From positions 1 through 64,000 of the forward strand of contig NZ_JAHSTV010000002.1 of NCBI RefSeq assembly GCF_019145235.1: 64,000 nucleotides of DNA, given 5' to 3'. The translations under genes were made by a program, and so were the position numbers. Below the pieces are notes generated by a model. It searched no databases. It was not told the DNA's origin and saw only the letters and a list, made by a program, of their open reading frames with translations. Within the stretch, counting starts at the first letter, position 1. Each line of letters begins with the position of its first letter. Shown here piece after piece: positions 33,666 to 42,169 of this stretch. The DNA comes from Pseudomonas farris. GTDB lineage: Bacteria > Pseudomonadota > Gammaproteobacteria > Pseudomonadales > Pseudomonadaceae.

Positions 33666-34489
33666 GCCAGCCTCCAGCGCAACAGGCGGCTGAGTTGATC
33701 GGCGAGCAGTACCAGCACGAGAAACGTCAGTAACAAACTGGCCACTTCACCACCGGCGAACATGCGCAACGACAGATCCATTTGCTGGCCCAGACCGCCG
33801 GCACCAACAAAGCCCATCACCACCGAGGCGCGGATGGCGCATTCCCAGCGGTACACCGTGTACGACAGCAGCTCCGCCGCGACATTGGGCAGAATCCCGT
33901 AGAAAAAGGCTGCGAGCCGACCGCTGCCCGATTGCAGTAGCGCGTGGGCAGGGCGCTGGTCGACCGACTCGAAAATTTCCGCGTAAACCTTACCCAACAT
34001 GCCGCTGTAGGTAATGGCAATGGCCAGCACCCCGGCCGTCGGGCCGAGGCCGACGGCGCGCACGAACAATAGAGCCCAGACGATTTCCGGCACGCTGCGC
34101 AGGAAGATCAGTAAACCGCGTACCGGCCAGCGCAGCAGTTGGCCCCAATAGCTCGGGTGGCCGGCACGGGAAGCAGCAGACAGCGACAGAGCACGGCTGG
34201 CCAGCAGGCTGGCGGGTACTGCCAACAGCAACGCCAGGGCCATGCCGGCCGTGGCGATGGCCAGGGTCTGCAGGGTGGCTTGCAACAGCAGTTCAATGAA
34301 CGCCTCGCCATGGGCCGGTGGCCAGAAGGCGGATACAAACCGGCCTATCTCGCTCTGACTGTCACTCGCCACCAGCACGCTGAGGTCCAACTCGCTGAAG
34401 TGGATGCCCGGCCACAGCAAGGCAAGGGCCAGCAAGGTGAGCAGCAGGCGGGGCCGGGTGGCCGGATCTCGGGTATCACGGGTCAGCAT
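33662..34489 (-). CDS. phnE: PhnE-type ABC transporter permease (first)
   Basis: 275 aa. N-terminal hydrophobic anchor [20 protein letters not shown], then the permease core with [20 protein letters not shown], the coupling loop [20 protein letters not shown] and [20 protein letters not shown]. The two permeases would form a heterodimer. It overlaps the ATPase gene at its start (7 bases), so the four genes form one coupled operon. Confidence 0.9.
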   Translation of the reverse strand: MLTRDTRDPATRPRLLLTLLALALLWPGIHFSELDLSVLVASDSQSEIGRFVSAFWPPAHGEAFIELLLQATLQTLAIATAGMALALLLAVPASLLASRALSLSAASRAGHPSYWGQLLRWPVRGLLIFLRSVPEIVWALLFVRAVGLGPTAGVLAIAITYSGMLGKVYAEIFESVDQRPAHALLQSGSGRLAAFFYGILPNVAAELLSYTVYRWECAIRASVVMGFVGAGGLGQQMDLSLRMFAGGEVASLLLTFLVLVLLADQLSRLLRWRLA

Positions 34490-35280
34490 CGGGGAATCTG
34501 CACACTCAAGGGCGCCGGAGCAATCGGTGGGGACAGCAGTTGTTCGTTGGCGTAGAGCTTGTCGAGCAACTCACGGTCGACTTCGCTGGCCTGAAGGTCG
34601 AACAGGATCTGTCCGTCACGCAAGCCGATGATGCGCGAAAAGTGCGCCAGGGCCAGCTCCACCGCATGCAGGCTGGCGACCAGGGTGACGTTGTGCTGCC
34701 GGGCATGGCTACAGAGCACCGAAAGCGTGTGTTGGGCCAACACGGGGTCCATGGCCGATACCGGCTCATCGGCCAGCAACACCTCGGGCGCTTGGTACAA
34801 CACGCGGGCAATGCCCACGCGCTGCAACTGTCCACCGGACAGTTGCTGGCATTGCGCGAACAACTTGTCACTCAGGTCCAGTCTGGCCAATGCCGCGCGT
34901 GCGCCCGGAATATCCAGTGGATGCACCAGGTTCAACAGGCTCCTGCCCAAACCCCACTGACCCAGCTTTCCGGCCAGAACCGCAGTGATCACGCGCTGGC
35001 GCGGTGGCAGGGGAGGCGACTGATGGATCAGGCCGATGCGAGCGCGCAGACGTTGACGCTGACGGGCAGAAAGCTGCCAGGCTCGCTCGCCGAGCACCTG
35101 CAGCTCGCCGTTGCCCGGTCGCAGGGCGGTGGCCAGCAGGTTGAGTAGACTCGACTTACCCGCGCCGGACGGGCCAATGATGGCGACCTGTTCGCTGGCG
35201 CCAATGTGCAGGTCCACGCCACGCAGCGCTTGAACGCCGTTGGCGTGGGTAAGGCTGACCTGGGTCAGACGCAATGTCAT
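34483..35280 (-). CDS. phnC: PhnC-type ABC transporter ATP-binding protein
   Basis: 265 aa ATPase: Walker [21 protein letters not shown] near residue 40, Q-loop [14 protein letters not shown], signature [19 protein letters not shown], Walker [14 protein letters not shown] and the H-loop in [14 protein letters not shown]. It drives the PhnE permeases. It follows phnD with a four-base overlap. Confidence 0.92.
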   Translation of the reverse strand: MTLRLTQVSLTHANGVQALRGVDLHIGASEQVAIIGPSGAGKSSLLNLLATALRPGNGELQVLGERAWQLSARQRQRLRARIGLIHQSPPLPPRQRVITAVLAGKLGQWGLGRSLLNLVHPLDIPGARAALARLDLSDKLFAQCQQLSGGQLQRVGIARVLYQAPEVLLADEPVSAMDPVLAQHTLSVLCSHARQHNVTLVASLHAVELALAHFSRIIGLRDGQILFDLQASEVDRELLDKLYANEQLLSPPIAPAPLSVQIPRC

Positions 35281-36128
35281 TTGAGCAGTTCGGCGGCGAG
35301 GGCGGCTTCCTCGATGCCCTTGTAGTTCTCAGGCTTGGTTTCGATGAATCGGCTGGCGGCCTGCAGATCCAGAATCTCCTTGTCCGCAGGCTTCGCCGGA
35401 TCGAGCGCCAGGAAGGCTGCCTTTATCTTGGCCGCCAGCGCTGGGTCGAGGGTCCCGCGCACCGTCCAGTTGTAGTCGAAGTAGGCCGGGGTAGTCGCAA
35501 ACACTTTGACCTTGGTGGTGTCGACCTTGCCGGCGGCGACCAGTTTTTCCCACACACTGGCGTTCAGTACGCCGGCGTCGACCTTGCCGGCCTGGACCCA
35601 GGCGACAGTGGCGTCATGGGCGCCGGAGTAGCCTACGCGACTGAAGTAGGTTTCAGGCTTGATGCCGTCCTTGAGCATAAAGTAGCGCGGCATAAGACTG
35701 CCCGACGTGGAGGACACCGAGCCGAATGCAAAGGTCTTGCCCTTGAGATCGGCGAGGGACTTGACGGCAGGGTCGGCGGTGATGAATTTGCTAGTGAATT
35801 GGGCGTCCTGTTCGCGCTGTACCAGCGGAATGGCATTGCCGGTTTTCAGGCGTGCCTGCACGAACGTGAAGCCGCCCAGCCAAGCCAGGTCGATGCGGTC
35901 GGTGGCCAGCGCTTCGACCACGGCTGGATAGTCACTCACCGGCACAAACTCGACTTTCATGCCCAACTGTTGTTCCAGATAGGCGCCAAGCGGCTTGAAC
36001 TTGCGGAGCAGTTCGGTCGGGGCTTCATCGGGAATTGCGCTGACTTTCAGCGTATCGGCGGCCTGCGCCAACAGGGTGCAAAATGACAGGGTCAAGCCGA
36101 TGGCCAATGCCAGGGTACGCTTGAGCAT
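35277..36128 (-). CDS. phnD: PhnD-type periplasmic substrate-binding protein (phosphonate or selenate-type)
   Basis: 283 aa. Signal peptide [20 protein letters not shown] cleaved after AQA. The binding protein shows [60 protein letters not shown] and [16 protein letters not shown] (anion-binding Ser/Thr cluster). This is the phosphate/phosphonate/phosphite class; a closely similar Pseudomonas group is annotated as putative selenate transporter. No phosphonate-degrading (phn/ptx/htx) or selenium gene is adjacent, so the ligand stays open. No PHO-box was found upstream. First gene of the importer operon. Confidence 0.88.
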   Translation of the reverse strand: MLKRTLALAIGLTLSFCTLLAQAADTLKVSAIPDEAPTELLRKFKPLGAYLEQQLGMKVEFVPVSDYPAVVEALATDRIDLAWLGGFTFVQARLKTGNAIPLVQREQDAQFTSKFITADPAVKSLADLKGKTFAFGSVSSTSGSLMPRYFMLKDGIKPETYFSRVGYSGAHDATVAWVQAGKVDAGVLNASVWEKLVAAGKVDTTKVKVFATTPAYFDYNWTVRGTLDPALAAKIKAAFLALDPAKPADKEILDLQAASRFIETKPENYKGIEEAALAAELLK

Positions 36129-36514
36129 GGAAGATCTCCGGTGTATTAACGAAAGAATGTCGAGGCGCCTGGCACAAGTGGATCCAGCCTGGTGCTTTGT
36201 GAGGGTAGACGAAATGGAGCGAAATTGACTGCTTTTGGTTGAAGAGCGCAGATCGAAAAGGCTCCCTTCTGCTCAGCCAATTGAATCAAGCCATCGCAAA
36301 ACAATCAGCACCCGTTTTTTCGGCTGTTCAAGTGGGCCAGATTCATCCACCACATTCAAGCCAGCGCCTGGAATCAGGTCAGTGGTTCGAAAAAATTACC
36401 GAATTGCCATGTGCGGCTATAGTCATTTACCGAGGCCCTATGAAGGGTTCATACCCACCTCGGCAAGCGCCCCCATTGACCGGCAGCACCGAGCCCATGC
36501 GCAAGGAGATACCC
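36129..36514. other. intergenic region between phnD and a small secreted protein
   Basis: 386 bases of divergent upstream sequence. The frame of the secreted protein stays open far to the left, but without a ribosome site or family pattern. Promoters were not resolved. Confidence 0.4.
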
Positions 36515-36793
36515 ATGAAGCATTCTGCGATTGCTGGATTGTTCGTCACGGCCGCAATGTTAGCCTCACCGGTGTTTGCTGCAGACAAAGATCTTTGTAC
36601 GTCAAACATACAACAAATCAAACAAGTGCTGGACAGTGAGCCGACGACATCAGAGAACGCCAAGGACAACATCAAAGCCTCGCTGAAACGTGCAGAAGAT
36701 GCGCAGAAAGCTGGCGATGACAAGGCGTGCATCAGTGAAACAACCAAGACGCTGGAAAAAATCCAGACCCGAAATCCTGCCGACAAGGGCTGA
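36515..36793 (+). CDS. small periplasmic protein, YicS-like helical type
   Basis: 92 aa with a clear signal peptide, MKHSAIAGLFVTAAMLASPV then FAA, and a mature helical acidic/basic part with two Cys (DLCTSNIQQIK and KACISETTK) that could form a disulfide. Charged helices of the type NAKDNIKASLKRAEDAQKAG follow. AAGGAGATACCC before ATG 36515 is an excellent ribosome site. I do not recognise the family with confidence; a periplasmic stress-type protein is possible. Confidence 0.65.
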   Translation: MKHSAIAGLFVTAAMLASPVFAADKDLCTSNIQQIKQVLDSEPTTSENAKDNIKASLKRAEDAQKAGDDKACISETTKTLEKIQTRNPADKG

Positions 36794-36938
36794 CGGGCCT
36801 TTGGGTTGGTTTGATGACCCGCGTTGGCGTACACGACACCGGCTTGCTGCTCGAGTTGATTCAAAGAGCAGTGAGTTCGGGGCCGTTCAGAATTCGATGC
36901 CAGTTGCGAAATTCGCGCCGCGGCCCTCCGGCGCGTTG

Positions 36939-37151
36939 CTAGTTACCGTCCGCCACTTTACGTTCTATCTCCGCTATTTTTCGCCTGAGCTCTTCAGCCT
37001 CCCGCTCCTGGTTTCGCGCTTCCTCCAGACTTTCGGCGTCACTGTCGCTGTCCTCAAGTTCTCTTTCGACCACATCGTCGGGTTTGCCAGATGTATCGGT
37101 AGGCGGGGTCGCTTCTGCTTTGTCGTCATTAACACGGTCATCATTGTTCAT
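36939..37151 (-). CDS. small acidic coiled-coil protein
   Basis: 70 aa, strongly acidic at the start (MNNDDRVNDDKAEATPPTDT) and a charged heptad helix at the end (RNQEREAEELRRKIAEIERK). GGAGGTGAG 5 bases before ATG 37151 decides the start. No Cys, no membrane segment. Function unknown. Confidence 0.6.
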   Translation of the reverse strand: MNNDDRVNDDKAEATPPTDTSGKPDDVVERELEDSDSDAESLEEARNQEREAEELRRKIAEIERKVADGN

Positions 37152-37506
37152 GTCGCTCACCTCCATTGGCCTACACATTGGATTCAGCGGTATGGAAGGA
37201 GTTCGGGTTTTTCAGCCTTTATGACACGATTCAATGGTTCCGTTTTCAGTGACGTCTCTCCCTTGCCTCAATGGCATGTCGCAAACGCTTCCTCGCGTGT
37301 CGTCCCCGGCCAACCGCGCGCTACAACACGATTTTCGTCGATGATAAAGACCCACTTCGTCACGGCTTTCAACTGGCCTGATCGGTCGCATAATGGTGCT
37401 AGTTTGAGCTTCTGCAGGTAGCATGACGCTGCGCACCAAATGACAGATTGGCTAACGTAACCGAGTGGGTCGAACATTGATCGAACGACGTCAATTCAGC
37501 GGAGGC
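37152..37506. other. intergenic region, no gene recognised
   Basis: 355 bases between divergent genes. Short frames only; no repeat or terminator identified. Confidence 0.4.
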
Positions 37507-38490
37507 ATGAAAGGAAAAAACCTCCGCTATCTGAATGAAAACACTGGCGAGCCTGCTCGAATGACTCGGGCGGGCTTTTTGCTGCTCGAGCATTTCTCGC
37601 TGCCTGCGTTCACGCAAGCGCTGGACACGATTGTCACCGCAAATCTTTTGCGCCCCGGGTTGTTCTCTTCCCGAACGTTCGGTTTGAATGAGGGGGAGGT
37701 CGTCAGCGATCTGGGCCTGGTCATTCGTCCGGATGCGCGTATCGACTCTTCAGCCATTCACGACCTGGACCTGCTGGTTATTTGCGGCGGCTACAGGACA
37801 GAACTGAAGGCGACTGATGAGCTCATCAGCCTGTTGCGAGCGGCGGCAGACCAAGGTGTCATTCTGGCCGGGTTGTGGAACGGTGCATGGTTCCTGGGCA
37901 GCGCAGGCTTGCTCGATGGATACCGTTGCGCCATTCACCCCGAACATCGTCCCGCACTTGCAGAAATCTCCAAGGCGACGCATGTCACCAGTGAGCCCTA
38001 TGTCATCGATCGGGACCGGCTCACCGCGTCCAGTCCCTCTGGCGCATTTCATATGGCGTTGGACTGGATCAAAGAACTGCACGATAAAGCCCTGGTCGAG
38101 GGTATCGAGGACATTCTTGCTTTCGAGGAGTCTCGTTATCGACGCATCAAACCGGCTGAAAATATCTGTGTGAGCGCGCCGTTGCGAGAGGTGGTCAAGC
38201 TGATGGATGCCAACCTCGAAGAACCGCTGGAGTTGGAGCAACTGGCCGTCTACGCCGGCCGTTCCCGGCGACAACTCGAACGCTTGTTCAAGGAGCAGCT
38301 CGGGACAACGCCGCAGCGATATTACATGGAGCTGCGCATTACCGAAGCGCGTCGACTCCTTCAGCACACAGAGTTGTCACAGGTAGACGTGCTGGTTGCC
38401 TGCGGCTTTGTGTCGCCCAGTCATTTCAGCAAGTGCTATAGCTCGTACTTCGGCTACAGGCCTTCCAAGGAAAAACGGCTGGTCAAATAG
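37507..38490 (+). CDS. GlxA family transcriptional regulator (DJ-1/PfpI + AraC)
   Basis: About 327 aa. Residues 20-190 form a DJ-1/PfpI-like sensor domain (AGFLLLEHFSLPAFTQALDT, then LDLLVICGGYRTE and GVILAGLWNGAWFLGSAGLL; the nucleophile Cys position is Asn/Trp, so non-catalytic). Residues 225-325 form an AraC/XylS domain with two helix-turn-helix units, LEQLAVYAGRSRRQLERLFK and VDVLVACGFVSPSHFSKCYS. Relatives include GbdR, CdhR and ArgR, activators of amine and amino-acid catabolism. The start is unsettled: 37507 has a ribosome site too close, while 37561 (MTRAGF) is also plausible. A RidA gene lies convergent downstream. Confidence 0.82.
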   Translation: MKGKNLRYLNENTGEPARMTRAGFLLLEHFSLPAFTQALDTIVTANLLRPGLFSSRTFGLNEGEVVSDLGLVIRPDARIDSSAIHDLDLLVICGGYRTELKATDELISLLRAAADQGVILAGLWNGAWFLGSAGLLDGYRCAIHPEHRPALAEISKATHVTSEPYVIDRDRLTASSPSGAFHMALDWIKELHDKALVEGIEDILAFEESRYRRIKPAENICVSAPLREVVKLMDANLEEPLELEQLAVYAGRSRRQLERLFKEQLGTTPQRYYMELRITEARRLLQHTELSQVDVLVACGFVSPSHFSKCYSSYFGYRPSKEKRLVK

Positions 38491-38516
38491 CCGCTTTTTG
38501 AGTCCCGACGAAGATC

Positions 38517-38544
38517 TCCCGACGGTGCAAATCTGCCGTCGGGA
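38517..38544. terminator. hairpin between convergent genes
   Basis: TCCCGACGG and CCGTCGGGA arms, 10-base loop, between the GlxA-like and RidA stops. No long T run, so terminator activity is only possible, in either direction. Confidence 0.45.
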
Positions 38545-38598
38545 ACGACCCGGTGACGGCCGCTCGCTGGAGCAGTGCCACCGGACAAGTCCGCGAAT

Positions 38599-38979
38599 TC
38601 AGCCCTTGGACGCCATCGCGGTGACTTCCACACGCATACCTTCGACGGCCAGAGAGGCCACGCCAACGGCGGCGCGAACCGGCCAGGGCTTGGCGAAGAA
38701 GCGCTTGTAGACTTCGTTGAAAGCGGCGCGGTCGGCCATGTCAGTGAGGTAGATGGTCAGATGCAGCACCCGATCCATGGAACTGCCGGCAAGCTCCAAC
38801 GCCACCTTGAGCGCTTGCAGGGTGCACTCGCTCTGCTCGGCGATGCCACCCAGCTCCAGACTGCCGTCGGCACGGGTGGGGATCTGGGTGGAGACCAACA
38901 GGCCGCCGAAACCGGCGACGTCGGAGGAGATGGATTCCGGATCTGGGTCGGGGAGAAAGGTGATGTCGTGGTTTGCCAT
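38599..38979 (-). CDS. RidA family protein
   Basis: 126 aa with the YjgF/YER057c/UK114 fold. VSTQIPTRADGSLELGGIAE, QSECTLQALKVALELAGSSM, LHLTIYLTDMADRAAFNEVY and PVRAAVGVASLAVEGMRVEV follow the family. The conserved Arg of active RidA enzymes (PxRxxx) is present in WPVRAAVG, and the Glu near the end in VEVTAMA. It probably hydrolyses reactive enamines/imines from amino-acid metabolism. Paralogue type (RidA subfamily) not settled. Confidence 0.88.
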   Translation of the reverse strand: MANHDITFLPDPDPESISSDVAGFGGLLVSTQIPTRADGSLELGGIAEQSECTLQALKVALELAGSSMDRVLHLTIYLTDMADRAAFNEVYKRFFAKPWPVRAAVGVASLAVEGMRVEVTAMASKG

Positions 38980-39306
38980 GGGGGATCTCTTGAGGTGGTG
39001 AAGGGCGGTTGTGTATGGGACGGCTGGCCTGACATCGTCAGCGGGCTCAGTCCCGAGGTATTCAATTGAGGCAATGCGTTCTGAAGGGCCAGTTTACAGC
39101 GTCATCGTCGTGCCGTTCGTGCATCAGCTCGAAAACACGGAAGGGCGCTCCATGTGGCGCGGGATGGAGAGACTGTCAGCTGCTCCATGCTTCGCGCAAT
39201 CCGTAATCCGATGACATGGACCTCGTTTCCGAACTGCAATAATCAAATAAAAAACCAAGGACTCGGATAACTTCCGGCATCTGATAACTACAGGGAAAAA
39301 AGATCA
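38980..39306. other. intergenic region, no gene recognised
   Basis: 327 bases between the divergent RidA and thioesterase genes. Only shadow frames. The part next to the thioesterase (about 39230-39300) is markedly AT-rich and should hold its promoter. Confidence 0.4.
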
Positions 39307-39711
39307 ATGCCTCATGCGGTTTTTGTCAGCAGAACCATTCTGTTTGGAGATTGTGATCCGGCGGGAGTGGTGTACACCCCGCGATTTTCATATTTTGCAG
39401 TGGAAGCTATTTATGGAGCGCTTGATAAGTGGTTGGGAGCGCCCGGGCTTAGAACGCTGATGGGTTTTGATGTGTTGCCACCTGTACGCGCCATGTCATT
39501 GGAGTTACTGACTCCCCTGACTTGGGATGATGAGTTGAACATCAAGGTTAGCGTCGCCAAGTTAGGGGTTCACTCCTTCACGTTTTTGGTTGAAGGATTT
39601 GTCAGCAACGAGACATTATCGTTTGTCGCGAATATCACTCATGTTTGTGTCTCGCCTGAAACCAAAGACATTGTTGCCATTCCAGCACCGCTGAGAGCGC
39701 TTCTTTCATAA
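39307..39711 (+). CDS. 4HBT-type acyl-CoA thioesterase
   Basis: 134 aa hotdog-fold protein. The N-terminal ILFGDCDPAGVVYTPRFSYF holds the catalytic Asp of 4-hydroxybenzoyl-CoA thioesterase-type enzymes (D-x-D-P-x-G-V-V-Y/F). The later strand LELLTPLTWDDELNIKVSVA closes the dimer. It hydrolyses acyl- or aryl-CoA thioesters; the substrate is not known. Its base composition is more AT-rich than flanking genes, which suggests acquisition. It ends before a short repeat remnant at about 39715. Confidence 0.85.
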   Translation: MPHAVFVSRTILFGDCDPAGVVYTPRFSYFAVEAIYGALDKWLGAPGLRTLMGFDVLPPVRAMSLELLTPLTWDDELNIKVSVAKLGVHSFTFLVEGFVSNETLSFVANITHVCVSPETKDIVAIPAPLRALLS

Positions 39712-39749
39712 TTCGCAGGCTCGACAGCTCCTACGGGTCGCATGACTCT

Positions 39750-40787
39750 TCAGCCGGTATTGAACAACTGACGGATCAGGTTGGGCGTACTGCCAGTCCA
39801 GCGTTTGAACGAGCGGCGGAAGTTTGCCGCATCGTTGAAACTCAGGTACTCGGCCACTGCTTCATTGCTGAACCCCTTGATCTGGTACAGGTACAGGGCC
39901 ACGTGCTTGCGCACCAGGTCCACCTGTTGCTGGAAACCGGTGTCGTGTTTTTGCAGTTTGCGCTTGAGGGTGGCGGGGCTCATGGCGAAGGCCTGGGCGG
40001 CTTGTTCCAGGCTTGGGGTGTGGCGCACGTGGCGCTGTAAATAGCGGTACATGCAGCCGAGAAAACTCGACGTGCAGCCCAACTGTTGCAGTTGCCCCTG
40101 AGCTTCCTGACGGGCGACCTGGCCAGCAATGGCCGACGCATCGGGCCATCGCTGGGCGAGAAATTCCCGGGGGATGCGCATCAGGTCCAGAGGCCGGTTG
40201 AATTGAGTGTGCTCGCCCAAATGCACCCAATACTGCTCGACATAACGGGGCTCGGCATGGCTGAAACTGCATTCCCACGGCAGACGCTGGCCGCTCAGCG
40301 CGCGACTCATGGCTACCAGCGAGGTCATGCTCGCTTCCAGCAGAAAACGCCATTGCTCGCCGGACCCGCAACTGTCCAGCCAATAGAGATAGGCGTGTTT
40401 TTCATCCAGCACCAATCGCGGCGTCATTAACGGGCTGAGCAGCGCCTGTTGCTGCACCAGGGTGTCGAGTGCCTGGTGCAGATTTTGTGCATGGCGCAGG
40501 GCGTGGCTGGCGGCGCCGTAGTGTCCGGGCAGCAGGCGCTGACCGAACAGAAAACTGCTGTCGTCGGCATCCAGCAGACGTCGGCTGTTGCCGATCAGCG
40601 CGAAAAACTGCAGGGGGCTGAGGCGGGTCTGGCCAGCCAGAATGTCTTCATGAAACAGCCCCGTGCCGCGCAGCAGACGATGACTGTCGATGTCCCGGGA
40701 CAGCGCCAGATCGATCAGGGTTGCCGGTTGATAATGCCCGGGGATGAAACGGCTGTCGGTTTCGTACCACGTGGTTTTCAGGGTCAT
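39750..40787 (-). CDS. AraC family regulator with arabinose-binding-like N-terminus
   Basis: 345 aa. N-terminal PF12625-like domain (about 20-210; LLRGTGLFHEDILAGQTRLS, LPGHYGAASHALRHAQNLHQ) and C-terminal AraC domain with LEQAAQAFAMSPATLKRKLQ and FSNEAVAEYLSFNDAANFRR as the two HTH units. Effector unknown; relatives include OruR/ArgR-like regulators. The gene follows the GGDEF protein with a 9-base gap, so the two are cotranscribed and may be functionally linked. Confidence 0.85.
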   Translation of the reverse strand: MTLKTTWYETDSRFIPGHYQPATLIDLALSRDIDSHRLLRGTGLFHEDILAGQTRLSPLQFFALIGNSRRLLDADDSSFLFGQRLLPGHYGAASHALRHAQNLHQALDTLVQQQALLSPLMTPRLVLDEKHAYLYWLDSCGSGEQWRFLLEASMTSLVAMSRALSGQRLPWECSFSHAEPRYVEQYWVHLGEHTQFNRPLDLMRIPREFLAQRWPDASAIAGQVARQEAQGQLQQLGCTSSFLGCMYRYLQRHVRHTPSLEQAAQAFAMSPATLKRKLQKHDTGFQQQVDLVRKHVALYLYQIKGFSNEAVAEYLSFNDAANFRRSFKRWTGSTPNLIRQLFNTG

Positions 40788-40796
40788 GGCCGGGCC

Positions 40797-41711
40797 TCAG
40801 GCCGTTCTGGCCAGAGGCTGCTTGGCCCGGGCCAACGCCAGGTTAAGGCGCTTGAGCAGGGCGTCTGGCGACTCGTTCAGCGCCATCACCACCGCCGTGC
40901 TCGCCGACAGTTGCAAGCGTTCGCCGTGCTGTCGGGTTTTGTGCGCCAGGCCCTGAACCGCCTGTTGCAGTTCCAGCGCCAGCAGCCGTGCCTGGCTCTC
41001 GCCGGTGTTGGGCAGCAGCACCACGAAACGATCGCCGGCCAGTCGGCAGAGCAAGTCCTGGCGCCGCAGATTGAGCAACAGCAAATGACTGAGCGCTTGC
41101 AGCACGGCGTCGCCTTCGGCATGCCCGAAAGCCTGATTGATGGCCGAGAAGTTGTCCAGGTCCAGCGCCAACAACGACAGCGGCTGTTGTTGGCCGTGGC
41201 TTTCCTCAAGGCTGCCGGCCAGTTGCCGCTTGAGGTAATCGGCGCCGCCCAAGGGCGTGAGTTTGTCGAACAACCGATGTTCGCGGAACAGCCGCTCGCG
41301 TTTCTCCATCTGCGCGCTGATTGCCAGTTGTTCGCGGTGCCAGTGATAGATGCCGATGGTCAGCAGGATCATGCCGACCGGCATCGGCCCGGACTCGAGC
41401 CAGTGATCCCAGGTGATGCTGTCGGGCAGGCGGATGAACTCGTCGAGGCTGTCGATCCACCAGGAAAAAAAGATCCCGCTCAAACCCAGCGCCAGGTAAT
41501 TGGTGACGCGCCCGGCCGGCCGACTCTTGAGTACCAATCCCAGCCAGACCAACGCCAGCAACGCCGATCCACCTTCACCGACGATGTCCAGCCAGACCCA
41601 TTCGCTGACCGGTTTCACCTCGCCGCAGGCCAGATGCAGAAGCAACCCCAGGTTGGCGGCCAACAGCAGCAGGGCGAGTTTCCAACGGTGGGGTTTGAGC
41701 ACTGAGAACAT
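40797..41711 (-). CDS. membrane GGDEF protein with degenerate active site
   Basis: 304 aa. Four N-terminal membrane segments (LALLLLAANLGLLLHLAC, GEGGSALLALVWLGLVL, YLALGLSGIFFSWWIDS, MPVGMILLTIGIYHW) and a C-terminal GGDEF fold (about 135-300): LDLDNFSAINQAFGHAEGDA, then RRQDLLCRLAGDRFVVLLPN. The catalytic GG(D/E)EF reads AGDRF, with Arg at the essential acid position, so diguanylate cyclase activity is unlikely. RRQD five residues earlier is an intact RxxD I-site for c-di-GMP, so it may be a c-di-GMP receptor. ATG 41711 (MFSVLK) is preferred to an upstream start. Confidence 0.8.
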   Translation of the reverse strand: MFSVLKPHRWKLALLLLAANLGLLLHLACGEVKPVSEWVWLDIVGEGGSALLALVWLGLVLKSRPAGRVTNYLALGLSGIFFSWWIDSLDEFIRLPDSITWDHWLESGPMPVGMILLTIGIYHWHREQLAISAQMEKRERLFREHRLFDKLTPLGGADYLKRQLAGSLEESHGQQQPLSLLALDLDNFSAINQAFGHAEGDAVLQALSHLLLLNLRRQDLLCRLAGDRFVVLLPNTGESQARLLALELQQAVQGLAHKTRQHGERLQLSASTAVVMALNESPDALLKRLNLALARAKQPLARTA

Positions 41712-41848
41712 GGCCGTGATCCTTTGGCGAAGAAGCAATGCGCGCCAGCACAGCAGATGTTTGTGACAGTCGGGTGACTGGGGTGTGAGGGAGGGGTGAG
41801 GTCGAATCAGCTCATGGTGCAGCAAAGTTTTCTGGCTGGCGCAGAACC

Positions 41849-41940
41849 TGTGGGAGCGGGCTTGCTCGCGAAAGCGGTGTGTCAGTCGACATCAATGTTG
41901 ATTGTGCCGCCGTCTTCGCGAGCAAGCCCGCTCCCACATG
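41849..41940. repeat. paired REP-like inverted repeat
   Basis: GTGGGAGCGGGCTTGCTCGC and its inverted partner about 45 bases later, in the 458-base gap between the divergent GGDEF and TonB-receptor genes. It insulates the two promoters. Confidence 0.88.
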
Positions 41941-42076
41941 GATTGCGCTTAGCTGACTGACAGTTGGGCAAGCCTCCTCACCACAGAAGCATTGTCAGCC
42001 AAAACAAGTCATTTCAGCTCACTTCCCTCCCCGAAACCCCACAAACCCCCCGGTTTACCGCACCTCCCGCCAACCC

Positions 42077-42094
42077 CTGTCACAGAACCGTCAT
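42077..42094 (+). promoter_or_regulatory. PHO-box-like PhoB site upstream of the receptor gene
   Basis: CTGTCACAGAACCGTCAT matches the two-direct-repeat PHO box (CTGTCAT, 4-base AT-rich spacer, CTGTCAT) in 12 of 14 arm positions, with the 11-base period. It is 75 bases before the TonB-receptor start. It suggests phosphate-starvation control. Confidence 0.7.
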
Positions 42095-42169
42095 TCCCCG
42101 GCCCTAGCGTGCCCTCCCAGTTGCCGGGCCTCTTGCCTGGCGTTAACGGACTCTTGGGGGAGGACATTC

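Noticed and set aside
37465-37506. GTG at 37465 as start of the GlxA-like regulator
   Set aside because: It lacks a ribosome site and adds residues without family similarity; a later start is more likely.
40449-41705. 418-codon plus-strand frame over the AraC and GGDEF genes
   Set aside because: It runs antisense to two coherent genes with clear families; the Gln/Arg-rich product is typical of an antisense artefact.
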